Below, piece after piece: positions 44,981 through 54,200 of a stretch of DNA of 64,000 nucleotides. The stretch's first letter is position 1. Each line of letters starts with the position of its first letter. The position numbers and the translations under genes were made by a program. A model generated the notes under the pieces. That model saw only the letters and a program-made list of their open reading frames with translations, did no database searches and was not told where the DNA came from. The DNA is from Ornithinimicrobium cryptoxanthini (GTDB taxonomy: Bacteria > Actinomycetota > Actinomycetes > Actinomycetales > Dermatophilaceae), in the NCBI RefSeq assembly GCF_023923205.1, contig NZ_CP099490.1:3162001-3226000 (forward strand). Direction: 5' to 3'.

Positions 44981-45882
44981 CGGCTCTCTCCCGCCACGAA
45001 GTTGTCCAGCCAGGTGCTGAAGTCCGCTCCGAGCTCGGGGTGCTCTCGGCCCAGGCGGACCACCGCCTTGAGGTAGTCGAGCCGGTCCCCGGTGTCATAG
45101 CGCCGACCCCGGAAGACCACGCCGGTCATCCCCGCCCCGTCACCGTCAGCCTCCGCCAGCTCGAGCAGCGCGTCGGTCAGCTGGATCTCCCCTCCGCGTC
45201 CCGGCTCGAGCCGCTCGAGGACGTCAAAGACCCGCGGGTGCAGCACATAGCGGCCGATCACCGCCAGGTTCGACGGCGCGTCCTCCACGGGCGGCTTCTC
45301 CACCAGCCCGGTCACCCGCACGACGTCGCTGTCCTCGTCTGCCGGGTCGATGGCGGCGCAGCCATAGAGGTTCACCTGCTCGCGCGGCACCTCCATCAGC
45401 GCCACGACGGAGCCCCCGCGCTGCGCCTGGACCTGGATCATCTCCTCCAGCAGGTGGTCCCGGGCGTCGATCATGTCGTCGCCGAGGAGCACCGCAAACG
45501 GCTCGTCCCCGACGTGCGAGCGGCCGCAGAGCACCGCGTGGCCCAGCCCCTTGGGCACCCCCTGCCGCACGAAGTGCACCTCGGTCTCGGTCGTGGCGTT
45601 GACCCGGTCGAGGCGGGCCTGGTCACCCTTGGCCTCCAGGGCCCGCTCGATCTCGGGATGGCCGTCGAAGTGGTCCTCGATCGCTCCCTTGCCGCGTCCA
45701 GTCACCATCAGGACATCGGTCAGGCCGGCGCGGACCGCCTCCTCCACGATGTACTCGATGGCGGGGCGGTCCACCACGGGCAGGAGTTCCTTGGGCACGG
45801 CCTTGGTCGCGGGCAGGAACCGGGTGCCGAGACCGGCCACCGGGATCACTGCCTTGCGCGGGCGCTGTGTGGGCTCGCTCAT
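44977..45882 (-). CDS. galU: UTP--glucose-1-phosphate uridylyltransferase
   Basis: This 301-aa nucleotidyltransferase makes UDP-glucose for cell-envelope glycans, glycogen and trehalose. The signature GLGTRFLPATKAVPKELLP begins at about residue 17. VTGRGKGAIEDHFD, LLGDDMID and VEKP follow. The ATG at 45882 has TAGGGT 7 nt upstream (45890-45895) and no Shine-Dalgarno. It heads the galU-moeA-moaC-GNAT operon and is divergent from the formyltetrahydrofolate cyclo-ligase gene, a common actinobacterial arrangement. Confidence 0.96.
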   Translation of the reverse strand: MSEPTQRPRKAVIPVAGLGTRFLPATKAVPKELLPVVDRPAIEYIVEEAVRAGLTDVLMVTGRGKGAIEDHFDGHPEIERALEAKGDQARLDRVNATTETEVHFVRQGVPKGLGHAVLCGRSHVGDEPFAVLLGDDMIDARDHLLEEMIQVQAQRGGSVVALMEVPREQVNLYGCAAIDPADEDSDVVRVTGLVEKPPVEDAPSNLAVIGRYVLHPRVFDVLERLEPGRGGEIQLTDALLELAEADGDGAGMTGVVFRGRRYDTGDRLDYLKAVVRLGREHPELGADFSTWLDNFVAGESR

Positions 45883-45937
45883 GGCGCCAACCCTAGTCGT
45901 CGCCGCGGCGCGGCTCAGGTCGAGGACAATGGCCCTC

Positions 45938-46552
45938 ATGGTCGATGTGCGCGCCGCCAAGAAGCAGGCCCGGACGCTGGCCCGGGCGCGCCGCCGGGAA
46001 CTGGTCGAGAGCCAGACCGCAGCTGATCGTGGTGCGCAGGGTGACGCGCTGGCGCGGGCTTTCCTCACCTGGCTGCGGGAGTATGCCGAGGCGCTGGGTC
46101 GGGCTGACCTGGCCGGTCTGACGGTGACCGCCTATGAGGAGATGCCGACCGAGCCCCCGGTCAGCGGGCTCGTGCGGGCGGCGCAGGAGGTGGGGATGCG
46201 GGTGCTGCTGCCGGTGACGATCCTGGAGACCCGCACGCTGCGGTGGGTCGACGCCGCAGGCGGCAGCCCCGCGGATGAGGGGCCCGAGGCCCTGCTGGGC
46301 GTGGACATCGCCCTGATCCCCGGTCTGGCTGTCGACCCGGAGGGATACCGTCTCGGCCAGGGCGGCGGGTTCTATGACCGGGCGCTGCCGATGGTGCGCA
46401 CCGGGGTGCCCGTCATCGTGGCCCTGCACGACCACGAGCTGCCGGGGAGTGACACCGCCCCGGTGCCGCAGGTGCCGCACGAGAGCCACGACATACGGGT
46501 CGACGGGGTGCTGACGAGCGCAGGGGTGCGGCTGACCAGGCAGCCGCACTGA
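45938..46552 (+). CDS. 5-formyltetrahydrofolate cyclo-ligase
   Basis: This 204-aa ATP-dependent enzyme converts 5-formyltetrahydrofolate to 5,10-methenyltetrahydrofolate. The family hallmark LGQGGGFYDRAL and the preceding DIALIPGLAVD are clear, and the Lys/Arg-rich N-terminus (RAAKKQARTLARARRREL) binds the nucleotide. Starts at 45929 and 45938 are both in frame. The second is chosen because GACAAT lies 7 nt upstream. Together with fhs at 28.7 kb it makes a second one-carbon gene in the window, though not linked. Confidence 0.92.
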   Translation: MVDVRAAKKQARTLARARRRELVESQTAADRGAQGDALARAFLTWLREYAEALGRADLAGLTVTAYEEMPTEPPVSGLVRAAQEVGMRVLLPVTILETRTLRWVDAAGGSPADEGPEALLGVDIALIPGLAVDPEGYRLGQGGGFYDRALPMVRTGVPVIVALHDHELPGSDTAPVPQVPHESHDIRVDGVLTSAGVRLTRQPH

Positions 46553-46559
46553 CCGGAGG

Positions 46560-49175
46560 CTACGGACGCAGCGTCAGGGTGTGGACCGCCGAGGCCTCGA
46601 CCGCGGCGCGGGTGTGCGCCCACGGGAAGGTCTCGTTGGCCAGCCACGCGGCCGTCTGGTCGTTGTAGTTGGGGTGGAACGCATGGCCGGAGTTGCCCGT
46701 CTGGTTCACCCAGGTCGAGGCGTCCAGGTCCGCCAGGTCGACCACCATGCGCATCGATGGCGCCGCCGTGACCCGCTGTCCCTCACTCGCGTCCCAGCTG
46801 AAGGCGTTGACCAGCGCCGAGCCGCCCGGCGCCGGGAAGGGCCCGTCATTGAACGCCCACCGGACCAGGCCCGGCACGTCGTCGCTGCCGAGGACCTCGT
46901 GGCGCATCGGGACCCGGTGCAGCTGGCCCCAGGACCAGTCGGACGGGTCCTTGCCGTTCTTGCGGGTCAGTTCCAGGCGGGCGTTGATCATCGCCTGGCG
47001 CAGGACCTCGTCACGGGTCTCGACCACGCCGGCGGTGCGCTTGTCGTCCCACCAGTCGTCCTCGGGACGGTCGAGCAGGTTGGTCACCACGAGCATCCAC
47101 CGCGAGTTGCCGTCCGGCGACATGTCCGCAGGCAGCTGGTCCTCGAAGGTCAGCTCCAGGATGTGGCCCCAGACCGAGTAGAAGTACATCGCGGCCGCCG
47201 ACTGCTCCCCGTCGACCGGTGCCGTGCGGTCCCAGTCGGTGAGCATCTGCTGCGGCTCGCGATAGAAGTCGGAGGGGACCTCGACCTCCAGGAGGGCGGG
47301 GATGAGAGCGTCGGCGAACGAGCTGTAGGTGTCCCCCTGGATCTGACGCATGTCGTCGACGGTCAGCGCTCCCTCACCCAGCTTCTGGGTGAGCAGGTCA
47401 CTGATCCGCTGGGAGCGGTAGCCCTTGGCGGGCTCCGAGGTCAGGAAGGGGCGCGAGCCCTCGGTCACGGCCTGGTTGGCGGTGACGATCACACCATCTG
47501 TCGGGTTGAACGTCGAGGGCATCTGGCTGAAGGGCACCCAGCCCTTCCAGTCATAGGCCGGGAGCCAGCCTGGTGCGGGATAGAACCCGGGAGGAGCCCC
47601 GTTGGTGCTTGTCTCGCGCACCGGCACCAGCCCGGGTGCCTGATAGCCGATGTTGCCCTCGGTGTCGGCATAGACGAGGTTCTGGCTCGGCACGGCGAAC
47701 TGGCGGGCGGCCCCGCGGAAGGAGTCCCAGTCGCTCGCCTGGTTCATCAGGAACACCGCGTCGGCAGTGCGGTTCGGTTCCAGCCCGGTCCAGGCCAGCG
47801 ACACGTCATACGAGGTCAGGGACTCGACCCCGTTGATCGGCGCGGTCAGGCCCGCGTCGCGCACGCTGCCCACGACGTCCGACAGGATCGGGCCGTGCCT
47901 AGTCTCGCGGACAGTGATGGTGACGTCGTCGTCGCCGGCAACGGTGATCACCTCGTGGCGCTCCTCGACCGGGACCCAACCGTCCCCTCGGCGGACCCGG
48001 CCGTCCTCGTCGATCTCCTCGAGATAGAAGTCGGTCACGTCCGGGTCGAGGTTGGTGAAGCCCCAGGCGATGTCGCTGTTGTGCCCGATGATGATGCCGG
48101 GGAAGCCGGCGAAGGAGAAGCCCGTCACGTCAAAGGGGCACGCATCACTGACCTCGCGGCAGTGCAGGCCGGTCTGCATCCAGATGCCCGGCTGGGTGAC
48201 CCCGAGGTGCGGGTCGTTGGCCAGCAGCGGCAGGCCGCTCTCGGTGTGCTCGCCGGAGACGACCCACGAGTTGGAACCAATCCCCTCGCCCTCGCCGAGC
48301 AGGTTGGGCACCGCGGCGAGCGCCTGGAGCGTGCTGTCATAGGTCGCCTGCGCGCCGGCGACGGCGGTGGACCCGCCACCGGCCCGCCCCCTCGTGGTGT
48401 CGCTCGACCCACCCCCGCGCGACTGGTCCCCGCGCGACGGCTCAGCGTCGTCGACGGGAGCGGGCTTCCACTCGTCCTCCGACAGGATCGGCGCGTGCTG
48501 CTCAACGGGAAACTCGGGATAGAGCGAGAGCAGCTGCTGCCTCGAGACACTGCCGACCAGGCGGGCGCGGTCAAGCTCATTGGTGTAGTTGCCCCGCAGG
48601 TCCCAGGCCATCGCCTTCAGCCAGGCGAGGGAGTCGAGGTCGTTCCACGGCTCGATCCGGTAGTCGGGCACGCTCTGCCCGAGCACGACATACTCCAGCG
48701 ACACCTGCGACGGTGCCGGGTTCTGCTCGAGGTAGGCGTTGACCCCGGCCGTGTAGGCCGCAAGGTAGCGGCGCGTGGTCGGGTCGAGCATCGGCAGCTC
48801 GGCCTCGGCGACGCGGCGCCACCCCATCGTCCGGATCACCTTGTCGGTGTCCAGGCCGGGGGCGCCGACCAGCTCACTGAGTCGTCCGGACGTCACGTGC
48901 CGGCGCAGGTCCATCTGGAAGAACCGGTCCTGGGCGGCCGTGAAGCCCTGCCCCATGAAGAGGTCCTCGGAGGTGTCCGCATAGATGTGCGTGATGCCGC
49001 GCTCATCGCGCAGCACCTCGATCGGCGCACTCAGCCCGGTCAGCGTCAGCTCACCGTCCACCTGGGGGAAGCTGCGGCGCACCAGGCCGACACCGAGCAC
49101 GCCCGCGGCAGCGGTCACCAGCACGAGGGCCGCGACCAGGGGGACGATCACTCGACGCAGGACACTTCGGGACAC
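46560..49175 (-). CDS. penicillin acylase family protein (Ntn hydrolase)
   Basis: This 871-aa precursor opens with a signal anchor (VIVPLVAALVLVTAAAGVLGVGL) and is probably exported. Self-cleavage would occur before Ser301 in GIGSNSWVVSG, which becomes the N-terminal nucleophile of the beta chain, with an alpha chain, spacer peptide (Gly/Ser/Arg-rich, about 255-285) and beta chain. The acyl substrate is unknown; many relatives cleave acyl-homoserine lactones or cell-wall amides rather than penicillin. The GTG at 49175 follows TACGCT (49182-49187) by 6 nt. It converges with the cyclo-ligase gene 7 nt away. Confidence 0.92.
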   Translation of the reverse strand: MSRSVLRRVIVPLVAALVLVTAAAGVLGVGLVRRSFPQVDGELTLTGLSAPIEVLRDERGITHIYADTSEDLFMGQGFTAAQDRFFQMDLRRHVTSGRLSELVGAPGLDTDKVIRTMGWRRVAEAELPMLDPTTRRYLAAYTAGVNAYLEQNPAPSQVSLEYVVLGQSVPDYRIEPWNDLDSLAWLKAMAWDLRGNYTNELDRARLVGSVSRQQLLSLYPEFPVEQHAPILSEDEWKPAPVDDAEPSRGDQSRGGGSSDTTRGRAGGGSTAVAGAQATYDSTLQALAAVPNLLGEGEGIGSNSWVVSGEHTESGLPLLANDPHLGVTQPGIWMQTGLHCREVSDACPFDVTGFSFAGFPGIIIGHNSDIAWGFTNLDPDVTDFYLEEIDEDGRVRRGDGWVPVEERHEVITVAGDDDVTITVRETRHGPILSDVVGSVRDAGLTAPINGVESLTSYDVSLAWTGLEPNRTADAVFLMNQASDWDSFRGAARQFAVPSQNLVYADTEGNIGYQAPGLVPVRETSTNGAPPGFYPAPGWLPAYDWKGWVPFSQMPSTFNPTDGVIVTANQAVTEGSRPFLTSEPAKGYRSQRISDLLTQKLGEGALTVDDMRQIQGDTYSSFADALIPALLEVEVPSDFYREPQQMLTDWDRTAPVDGEQSAAAMYFYSVWGHILELTFEDQLPADMSPDGNSRWMLVVTNLLDRPEDDWWDDKRTAGVVETRDEVLRQAMINARLELTRKNGKDPSDWSWGQLHRVPMRHEVLGSDDVPGLVRWAFNDGPFPAPGGSALVNAFSWDASEGQRVTAAPSMRMVVDLADLDASTWVNQTGNSGHAFHPNYNDQTAAWLANETFPWAHTRAAVEASAVHTLTLRP

Positions 49176-49234
49176 GGACCGAGCGTATGCCACCGAATCG
49201 GCGCTCGGCCGCACGCCACGTACAATCGGTCCTC

Positions 49235-49618
49235 GTGCCGACCTACTCCTACGCCTGCAAGAGCTGCGACAACGCGTTCGACATCCAGCAGGCCTTCAGC
49301 GATGACGCCCTGACCGTGTGTCCGAAGTGCGGTGGCAGCCTGCGCAAGCGCTATGGCTCGGTGGGCGTCGTCTTCAAGGGGTCCGGCTTCTATCGCACCG
49401 ACTCGCGCAAGGGAGCGGTGGCAGCGGGCAAGGCGTCGACCGAGGCCGGGACCTCATCGGGTTCCGGGGAGTCGGGGTCGGGTGGTTCCTCCAGCACCTC
49501 GGGCGACTCGGCGTCGGGTGGCTCAGGTTCAGGCAGCTCTGGCTCGGGGGCGTCCACAGCGTCCACCTCGAGCGGTTCGAAGTCCACAGGTTCGTCGACG
49601 AGCGCCGCGAGCGCCTGA
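49235..49618 (+). CDS. FmdB family zinc ribbon protein with Ser/Gly-rich tail
   Basis: This 127-aa protein has a zinc ribbon at residues 1-45 (YACKSCDNAF ... VCPKCGGSLRKRY), typical of FmdB regulatory proteins, followed by VGVVFKGSGFYRTD. The last 60 residues are almost all Ser, Gly, Thr and Ala and are presumably disordered, a common actinobacterial feature. The precise role is unknown. The GTG at 49235 follows TACAAT (49221-49226) by 8 nt. The SAF-domain gene starts 21 nt later, so the two may be cotranscribed. Confidence 0.92.
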   Translation: MPTYSYACKSCDNAFDIQQAFSDDALTVCPKCGGSLRKRYGSVGVVFKGSGFYRTDSRKGAVAAGKASTEAGTSSGSGESGSGGSSSTSGDSASGGSGSGSSGSGASTASTSSGSKSTGSSTSAASA

Positions 49619-49639
49619 CCGAGTCCTAACCTCTCGTGT

Positions 49640-50278
49640 GTGACCAGGTCCATACGAGTGCCGCTGCGCGGCCACGACCGGCGATCGGTCTGGCGCCGTG
49701 GTGTCCTGCGCAGGATCCTCGCCGCTGTCCTCCTCGCCGCTGCGGTGTATGCCGTGACGACCGCCCTCGTCCCGGCTCCCCCGGACCCTGGTCCAGTCGT
49801 GGTCGTGGCGACCTCCGACCTGGCCGTCGGTGACGAGATCACGGCCGACTCCGTGCGCCCGGTCCGGATGCCCGTGGGTCTGGTGCCTGACGGCGCACTG
49901 TCGGACCCTGCCTCAGCCCATGGCGCCCTCACCACCGCTCCGCTGCGGGCAGGCGAGGTGATCACCGACCTGCGGGTCTCACCCCGCGGCCCCCTAGAGG
50001 GTCTCGACCCTGATCTCGTCCTGGCTCACCTGCCACTGACCGAGCCAGACCTGTCGGCCATCCTCGGGCCGGGGACGCGGGTCGATGTGCTGGCGACCGT
50101 CGACGGGGCGGTGCTGGCGACCGACATACTGGTCGTCCAACGGGTCCCGGGTGCCGACGCCACCGGGGTGACTCAGAGTTTCCTCGTGGCGGTGACGCCC
50201 TCCCAGGCGGCGCGGTTGGCGGCCGCAGCGGGCGCCGACCTGCCGGGACAGGGCCTCACGGTCGTCATCCGACGCTGA
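49640..50278 (+). CDS. SAF domain-containing membrane protein (RcpC/CpaB-like)
   Basis: This 212-aa protein has an Arg-rich N-terminus, one membrane helix (ILAAVLLAAAVYAVTTALV), then a SAF fold (VVVVATSDLAVGDEITADSVRP...LRAGEVITDLRV) and a second beta domain (LDPDLVLAHLPLTEPDLSAILGPGTRVDVLA). CpaB-like proteins assemble Tad pilus secretins, but no pilus gene is adjacent, so function here is open. The GTG at 49640 follows TAACCT by 7 nt (49627-49632). Confidence 0.88.
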   Translation: MTRSIRVPLRGHDRRSVWRRGVLRRILAAVLLAAAVYAVTTALVPAPPDPGPVVVVATSDLAVGDEITADSVRPVRMPVGLVPDGALSDPASAHGALTTAPLRAGEVITDLRVSPRGPLEGLDPDLVLAHLPLTEPDLSAILGPGTRVDVLATVDGAVLATDILVVQRVPGADATGVTQSFLVAVTPSQAARLAAAAGADLPGQGLTVVIRR

Positions 50279-50447
50279 CGGCTGTGACCAATTCCACGCC
50301 ACGAGAAGTGGGAACTGAACGCACGGCTGCGCTAGGGTCGCCGACGGCCTGCGCCAAGGACGGCGACAGTGTCCACCTGGCCCACACCGGTCTGGGCTTC
50401 GTTTGTGTCAACGTCGCGTCCGTAGGGATGCCATTCGGAGGAACCAT

Positions 50448-50840
50448 ATGCTTCAGGGATTCAAGGACTTCATCATGCGGGGCAACATCGTCGACCTCGC
50501 GGTTGCGGTGGTCATCGGCACCGCGTTCGCCAAGGTCGTCGAGGTCGTCGTCGGCTCTCTCATCACCCCGCTGCTCAACGCCATGGGTGGCGCCGAGGCT
50601 CGCGGCCTGGGCTTTGAGGTCATCAGCGGCAACTCCGCGACCTACATGGACTTCGCCGCGATCATCAACGCGCTGATCGTCTTCCTGCTGACCGCGCTGG
50701 TCGTCTACTTCGTCATCGTCGTCCCGATGAACAAGGTGAACACCCGCATGGGCTTCGGCGTCGCGGCGGACGAGGCTCCGGCCGAGGACGTCGCCCTGCT
50801 GACCGAGATCCGCGACCTGCTGGCCCGCGGCAACCGCTGA
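50448..50840 (+). CDS. mscL: large-conductance mechanosensitive channel MscL
   Basis: This 130-aa channel opens under membrane tension to relieve hypo-osmotic stress. It has the N-terminal amphipathic MLQGFKDFIMRGNIVDLAVAV, the first pore helix, an outer loop and the second helix, with KVNTRMGFGVA and a short cytoplasmic helix at the end. GGAGGAA lies 8 nt before the ATG. A TAGGGT hexamer at 50334-50339 could be the -10 for a leader of about 100 nt. A strong terminator follows. Confidence 0.95.
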   Translation: MLQGFKDFIMRGNIVDLAVAVVIGTAFAKVVEVVVGSLITPLLNAMGGAEARGLGFEVISGNSATYMDFAAIINALIVFLLTALVVYFVIVVPMNKVNTRMGFGVAADEAPAEDVALLTEIRDLLARGNR

Positions 50841-50881
50841 GGCCACCCCCGCTGCCGGTCAGCCTGGCTGCCGACTGACAC

Positions 50882-50916
50882 CAGAACCCGGTCCCACACA
50901 GTGGGGCCGGGTTCTG
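50882..50916 (+). terminator. hairpin terminator after mscL
   Basis: CAGAACCCGGTCCC (50882-50895) pairs with GGGGCCGGGTTCTG (50903-50916) apart from one mismatch. The loop is ACACAGT, and TCGTT follows. Confidence 0.85.
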
Positions 50917-50931
50917 TCGTTGCGGTGACTA

Positions 50932-50974
50932 GGGACTCACCGATCCGGGGACTCACCGATCCGGGGACTCATCC
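50932..50974 (+). repeat. 16-bp tandem repeat GGGACTCACCGATCCG, 2.7 copies
   Basis: Units start at 50932, 50948 and 50964, the last being partial. The third copy overlaps the stop of the small leftward gene. No function is evident. Confidence 0.7.
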
Positions 50975-51178
50975 CCAGTGCGGGGGGCGCTGTGCACGCC
51001 ACCACTCGTCGGTGCCGATCTCCTTGGCCAGGTCCCGCGACACCTCATCGAGGTCCTCCAGCTCGTGGGGCTCCGTGAAGTCTGGCGCGTCCTCCGGGGA
51101 GGCGTTGGTGGCCGGAGCCACCACCCTGCGGTGGGGCCGGCCCCTGGACGAGCGACGGGGCACCCCGTCCTCACTCAC
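50969..51178 (-). CDS. hypothetical acidic 69-aa protein
   Basis: This is a short soluble protein with a basic N-terminus (EDGVPRRSSRGRPHRRVV), an acidic middle (EPHELEDLDEVSRDLAKEIG) and the ending DEWWRAQRPPHWG. The GTG at 51178 has GGGGGT upstream. An alternative start at 51217 would add 13 residues and nearly reach the helicase stop. It lies 48 nt downstream of the helicase-like gene in the same direction, so it is probably cotranscribed. Function is unknown. Confidence 0.6.
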   Translation of the reverse strand: MSEDGVPRRSSRGRPHRRVVAPATNASPEDAPDFTEPHELEDLDEVSRDLAKEIGTDEWWRAQRPPHWG

Positions 51179-51226
51179 AGCTGGCACCCCCGCGATGTGT
51201 GCATCGCCCACCAGCACGTGACGTGG

Positions 51227-54200
51227 TCATCGCCCGCGCGCCTGAGCGGCCCGGCGGGCAACGTCGACGAGGCGGGCCACCTCTCGGGCGGGGTCGCGGA
51301 AGACGTCGGTGGTCCAGACCCGCACGGGCGTCCAGCCCAGCCGTCGCAGCTGGGTGCTGCGGGTGCGGAGGCGGTCCGGGTCGAGTCCGTCCCGCGCGGG
51401 CAGGGCGTCGGTGTCGATGGCCAACAGGGGACGCTCAGGTTCATCCGGGTCATCCACGACGAGCTCGATCCGGTGCGGTCCCTCACCGAAGTCGCAGCGG
51501 ACCGTCAGTCCCTCCGCGCGCAGCCGGGTTGCCAGGTCGGCGATCAGCGCCGGTGCTGCTGCACTCTCGCGGCCCACCTCAGATCGTGCCGCCGCGATCG
51601 TCTCGCGCACCATCGTGCGGCCTGGAGAGTCGGGCAGGCCCTCGAGCGGTCCGTCGCTGACCACCACCACTGATCTGCGCGCCGACCCCAGGGCAGCGCC
51701 GGCCCAGGCGGCGTCGAGGTCTGCTCGTCCGGTCAGCACCACGATCATCCGATCACGGACATCGCCCGCCGCAGACTCGACCGTGCTGAGCAGAAACGGC
51801 TCGCTGACGTCCTCCCGGAAGGCGCCGGCCACGTCTGCGGCTCCGGCCCGGTCCCGCAGCGCGTGCTCGAGAGCCTCGACGATGGCGATGTCGTCGACCA
51901 CGACGCCGAGCGAGTGGTCCGGCGTGCGTTGGCCGTGGTCGAGGACCACGTCAACGACGGTGCCGATCAAGGCCTCGAGGTCCGTTGCCTCCACATGGGT
52001 CACCCGCGAGGGCAGCCGCACGCCCGGGAAGCCTGCGACCGTGGAGCCCGCGCGTCGGGGCAGCATCCGCTGGTCCAGCGCCCGATAGTGGTTGGCCAGG
52101 CTCGCGGCCGGCAGCACCGCCGCGGCCGCAGCCAGCACCGAGTCTGACACGTCCTGCCGAGGTCTGGCCCGCTCGTCCACCACTGTCGTCAGCATGGTGG
52201 CGGGCAGGCCGCCGGAGTCGCCGACGACCAGCACCTGCTCGGCTCTGGTCAGCGCCGGGACAGCATGGGCCAGCGGCACGCGCTGTGCCTCGTCGATCAC
52301 CAGCAGGTCGACCGTGGTGCCCACGGGCACGGTCGCCGGGATGGTCAGGGTGCTGGCCAGCCAGCACGGCCGCAGCACCCGGATCAGGTCCGGAGCCGCC
52401 TCGAAGAGATCCGTCATGCGCAGCGGCGGTCCGGCATCCACGACCGACCGCAGTGCCTCCTCCTGCTCCTCGTGCCGGGCCACCGCCACGGCAACCCGCT
52501 GCCGAGCTGCCTCAAGCACAGCCGCCCGGGCGGCCTCCAGCCCCTCCCGCCCCAGGGTCTCGAGCTCGGTGAGGGCTGACCGCAGCTCGGCGCTAGTCGT
52601 CTGTCCCTCCCCAGCGGCGACCTGGTCGTGCAGGGATGCCCAGAAGACCAGGTCCGCCTCGGCCTCGACGTGCTCGGCGGCAACCCCGCGGCGTGCCAGG
52701 TCATCGACCAGCAGGCCAAGACCGCGATCGCGCAGTGGCTGCAGGTCGGCGTGGACCGCGGCCACGACCGGCAGGCGGTCGGCGCGGGCGTCCAGGCGGA
52801 TCAGCCGCTCGAGGAGCAGGTCCAGGTGAGTCGTCTCAAGATCCCGGCCGGCCGCAACGGGCTCCAGGACCTCGGCGAGCCAGGAGAGCTGCCCGTGCAG
52901 CTCGGCATACTCCTGCGCGGCCTCCTCCCACCCACGCGGTGTGCTCGGCCGGGCGGCTCGACCCGCGAGGGACTCCCACTCCGCGCGCTCCTCGCGCGCA
53001 TGGGTGAGGCGATCCGCGAGATCCGGGGGCGGGGTGCCGGGGCGCAGCAGGCTGCGCGCCTGGCGACGCAACCGGCTGCGCGCCATCGCCGGGAGCTTGT
53101 CCGCGCTGCCACGGGGGTGCTTCGTCCTCGCCTGGACCAGCTCGTCTAGGGGCGCCTCATAGACCTGCGGGGTGAAGACGTCCAGGGTGTCCCGCACGCG
53201 TCGCAGCAGGTCGAAGGTCCGGGACCACTGCTGGATGTTGACCGGTGGCGGCAGGCCAACCTTGTCGCACAGAGCGTTGACCTCCTCCCGGGCGGACGTG
53301 AACCTGCCGGTCACCAGGTCGCTGACGATCGTCGCCGCGCGGTCTGCGTCCTCGGGTGAGGTGATCTGCGCCCCGAACCAGGGATCCTCGCCGCGGCGCA
53401 CCCAAGCACCTGCGGACACTGCGCGGGTGAGCGCGTCCCGGACCTCACCCATCGCGTCAGTGGTGAGCTGGGTGAGGACATCACGCTCGAGCCGGACGTG
53501 GGAGGCGGGCGGCTGCTCCAGACCCGCGAGCCGGGTCAGCACATCCTGCGTCTCGGCGAGCGTGACCCCCCACGGCTCACGCACGCCGTGCAGGTAGTCC
53601 TCATGGCGCTGCAGCACGGCGAGCGGGTCGCCGGGGGTCCGGCTCTCGGTCGCCGCGCGGTCCACGTCCTCGGCCCCACCGGCTTCCACGTCCCGGGCCC
53701 CACCCGCGTCCTCGTCCTGGGCCCTAACCGCGTCCTCCTCGCCCGTGGCCAGCGCGGAGTGACGCGCCCGGTCCAGGTCGTCGACAAGTTCGGCGGCGGC
53801 ACGGCGAGCTGCGGCAGGCGACTCCCGGACGTCCAGCACCAGGTCGCCCATGCCAAGAGACCGCAGCTGCTGGTGGACGTCCTCGAGGGACTGGCGGTGC
53901 TCTGCTGCGACGAGGACCGTCCCCCCGTTAGCGAGTCGACGAGCGACGGCGTTGACGATGGTCTGGGTGCGCCCCGTGCCGGGCTCGGCATCCAGGACGA
54001 GCGAGCTCCCGGAGTCGAGGCGGTCAAGCACCTCGCGCTGGGACCGGTCCGCCTCCAGCACGGTGCTGTCGTCGTATGCCGCGACGCGGGTGGCCCCTGC
54101 TTCCGCCGACCCGAACTGCGTCGGTGTAGTGGAAGCCTCAGGGGCATCCTGTGATGCCAACCTGGTTGCGAGAGAGACGACCAGAGGGCGCTGAGCCAGT

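Noticed and set aside
46581..49313. 910-codon plus-strand frame opposite the penicillin acylase gene
   Set aside because: It has the same shadow composition and no recognisable domain, while the opposite strand encodes an Ntn hydrolase with its nucleophile.
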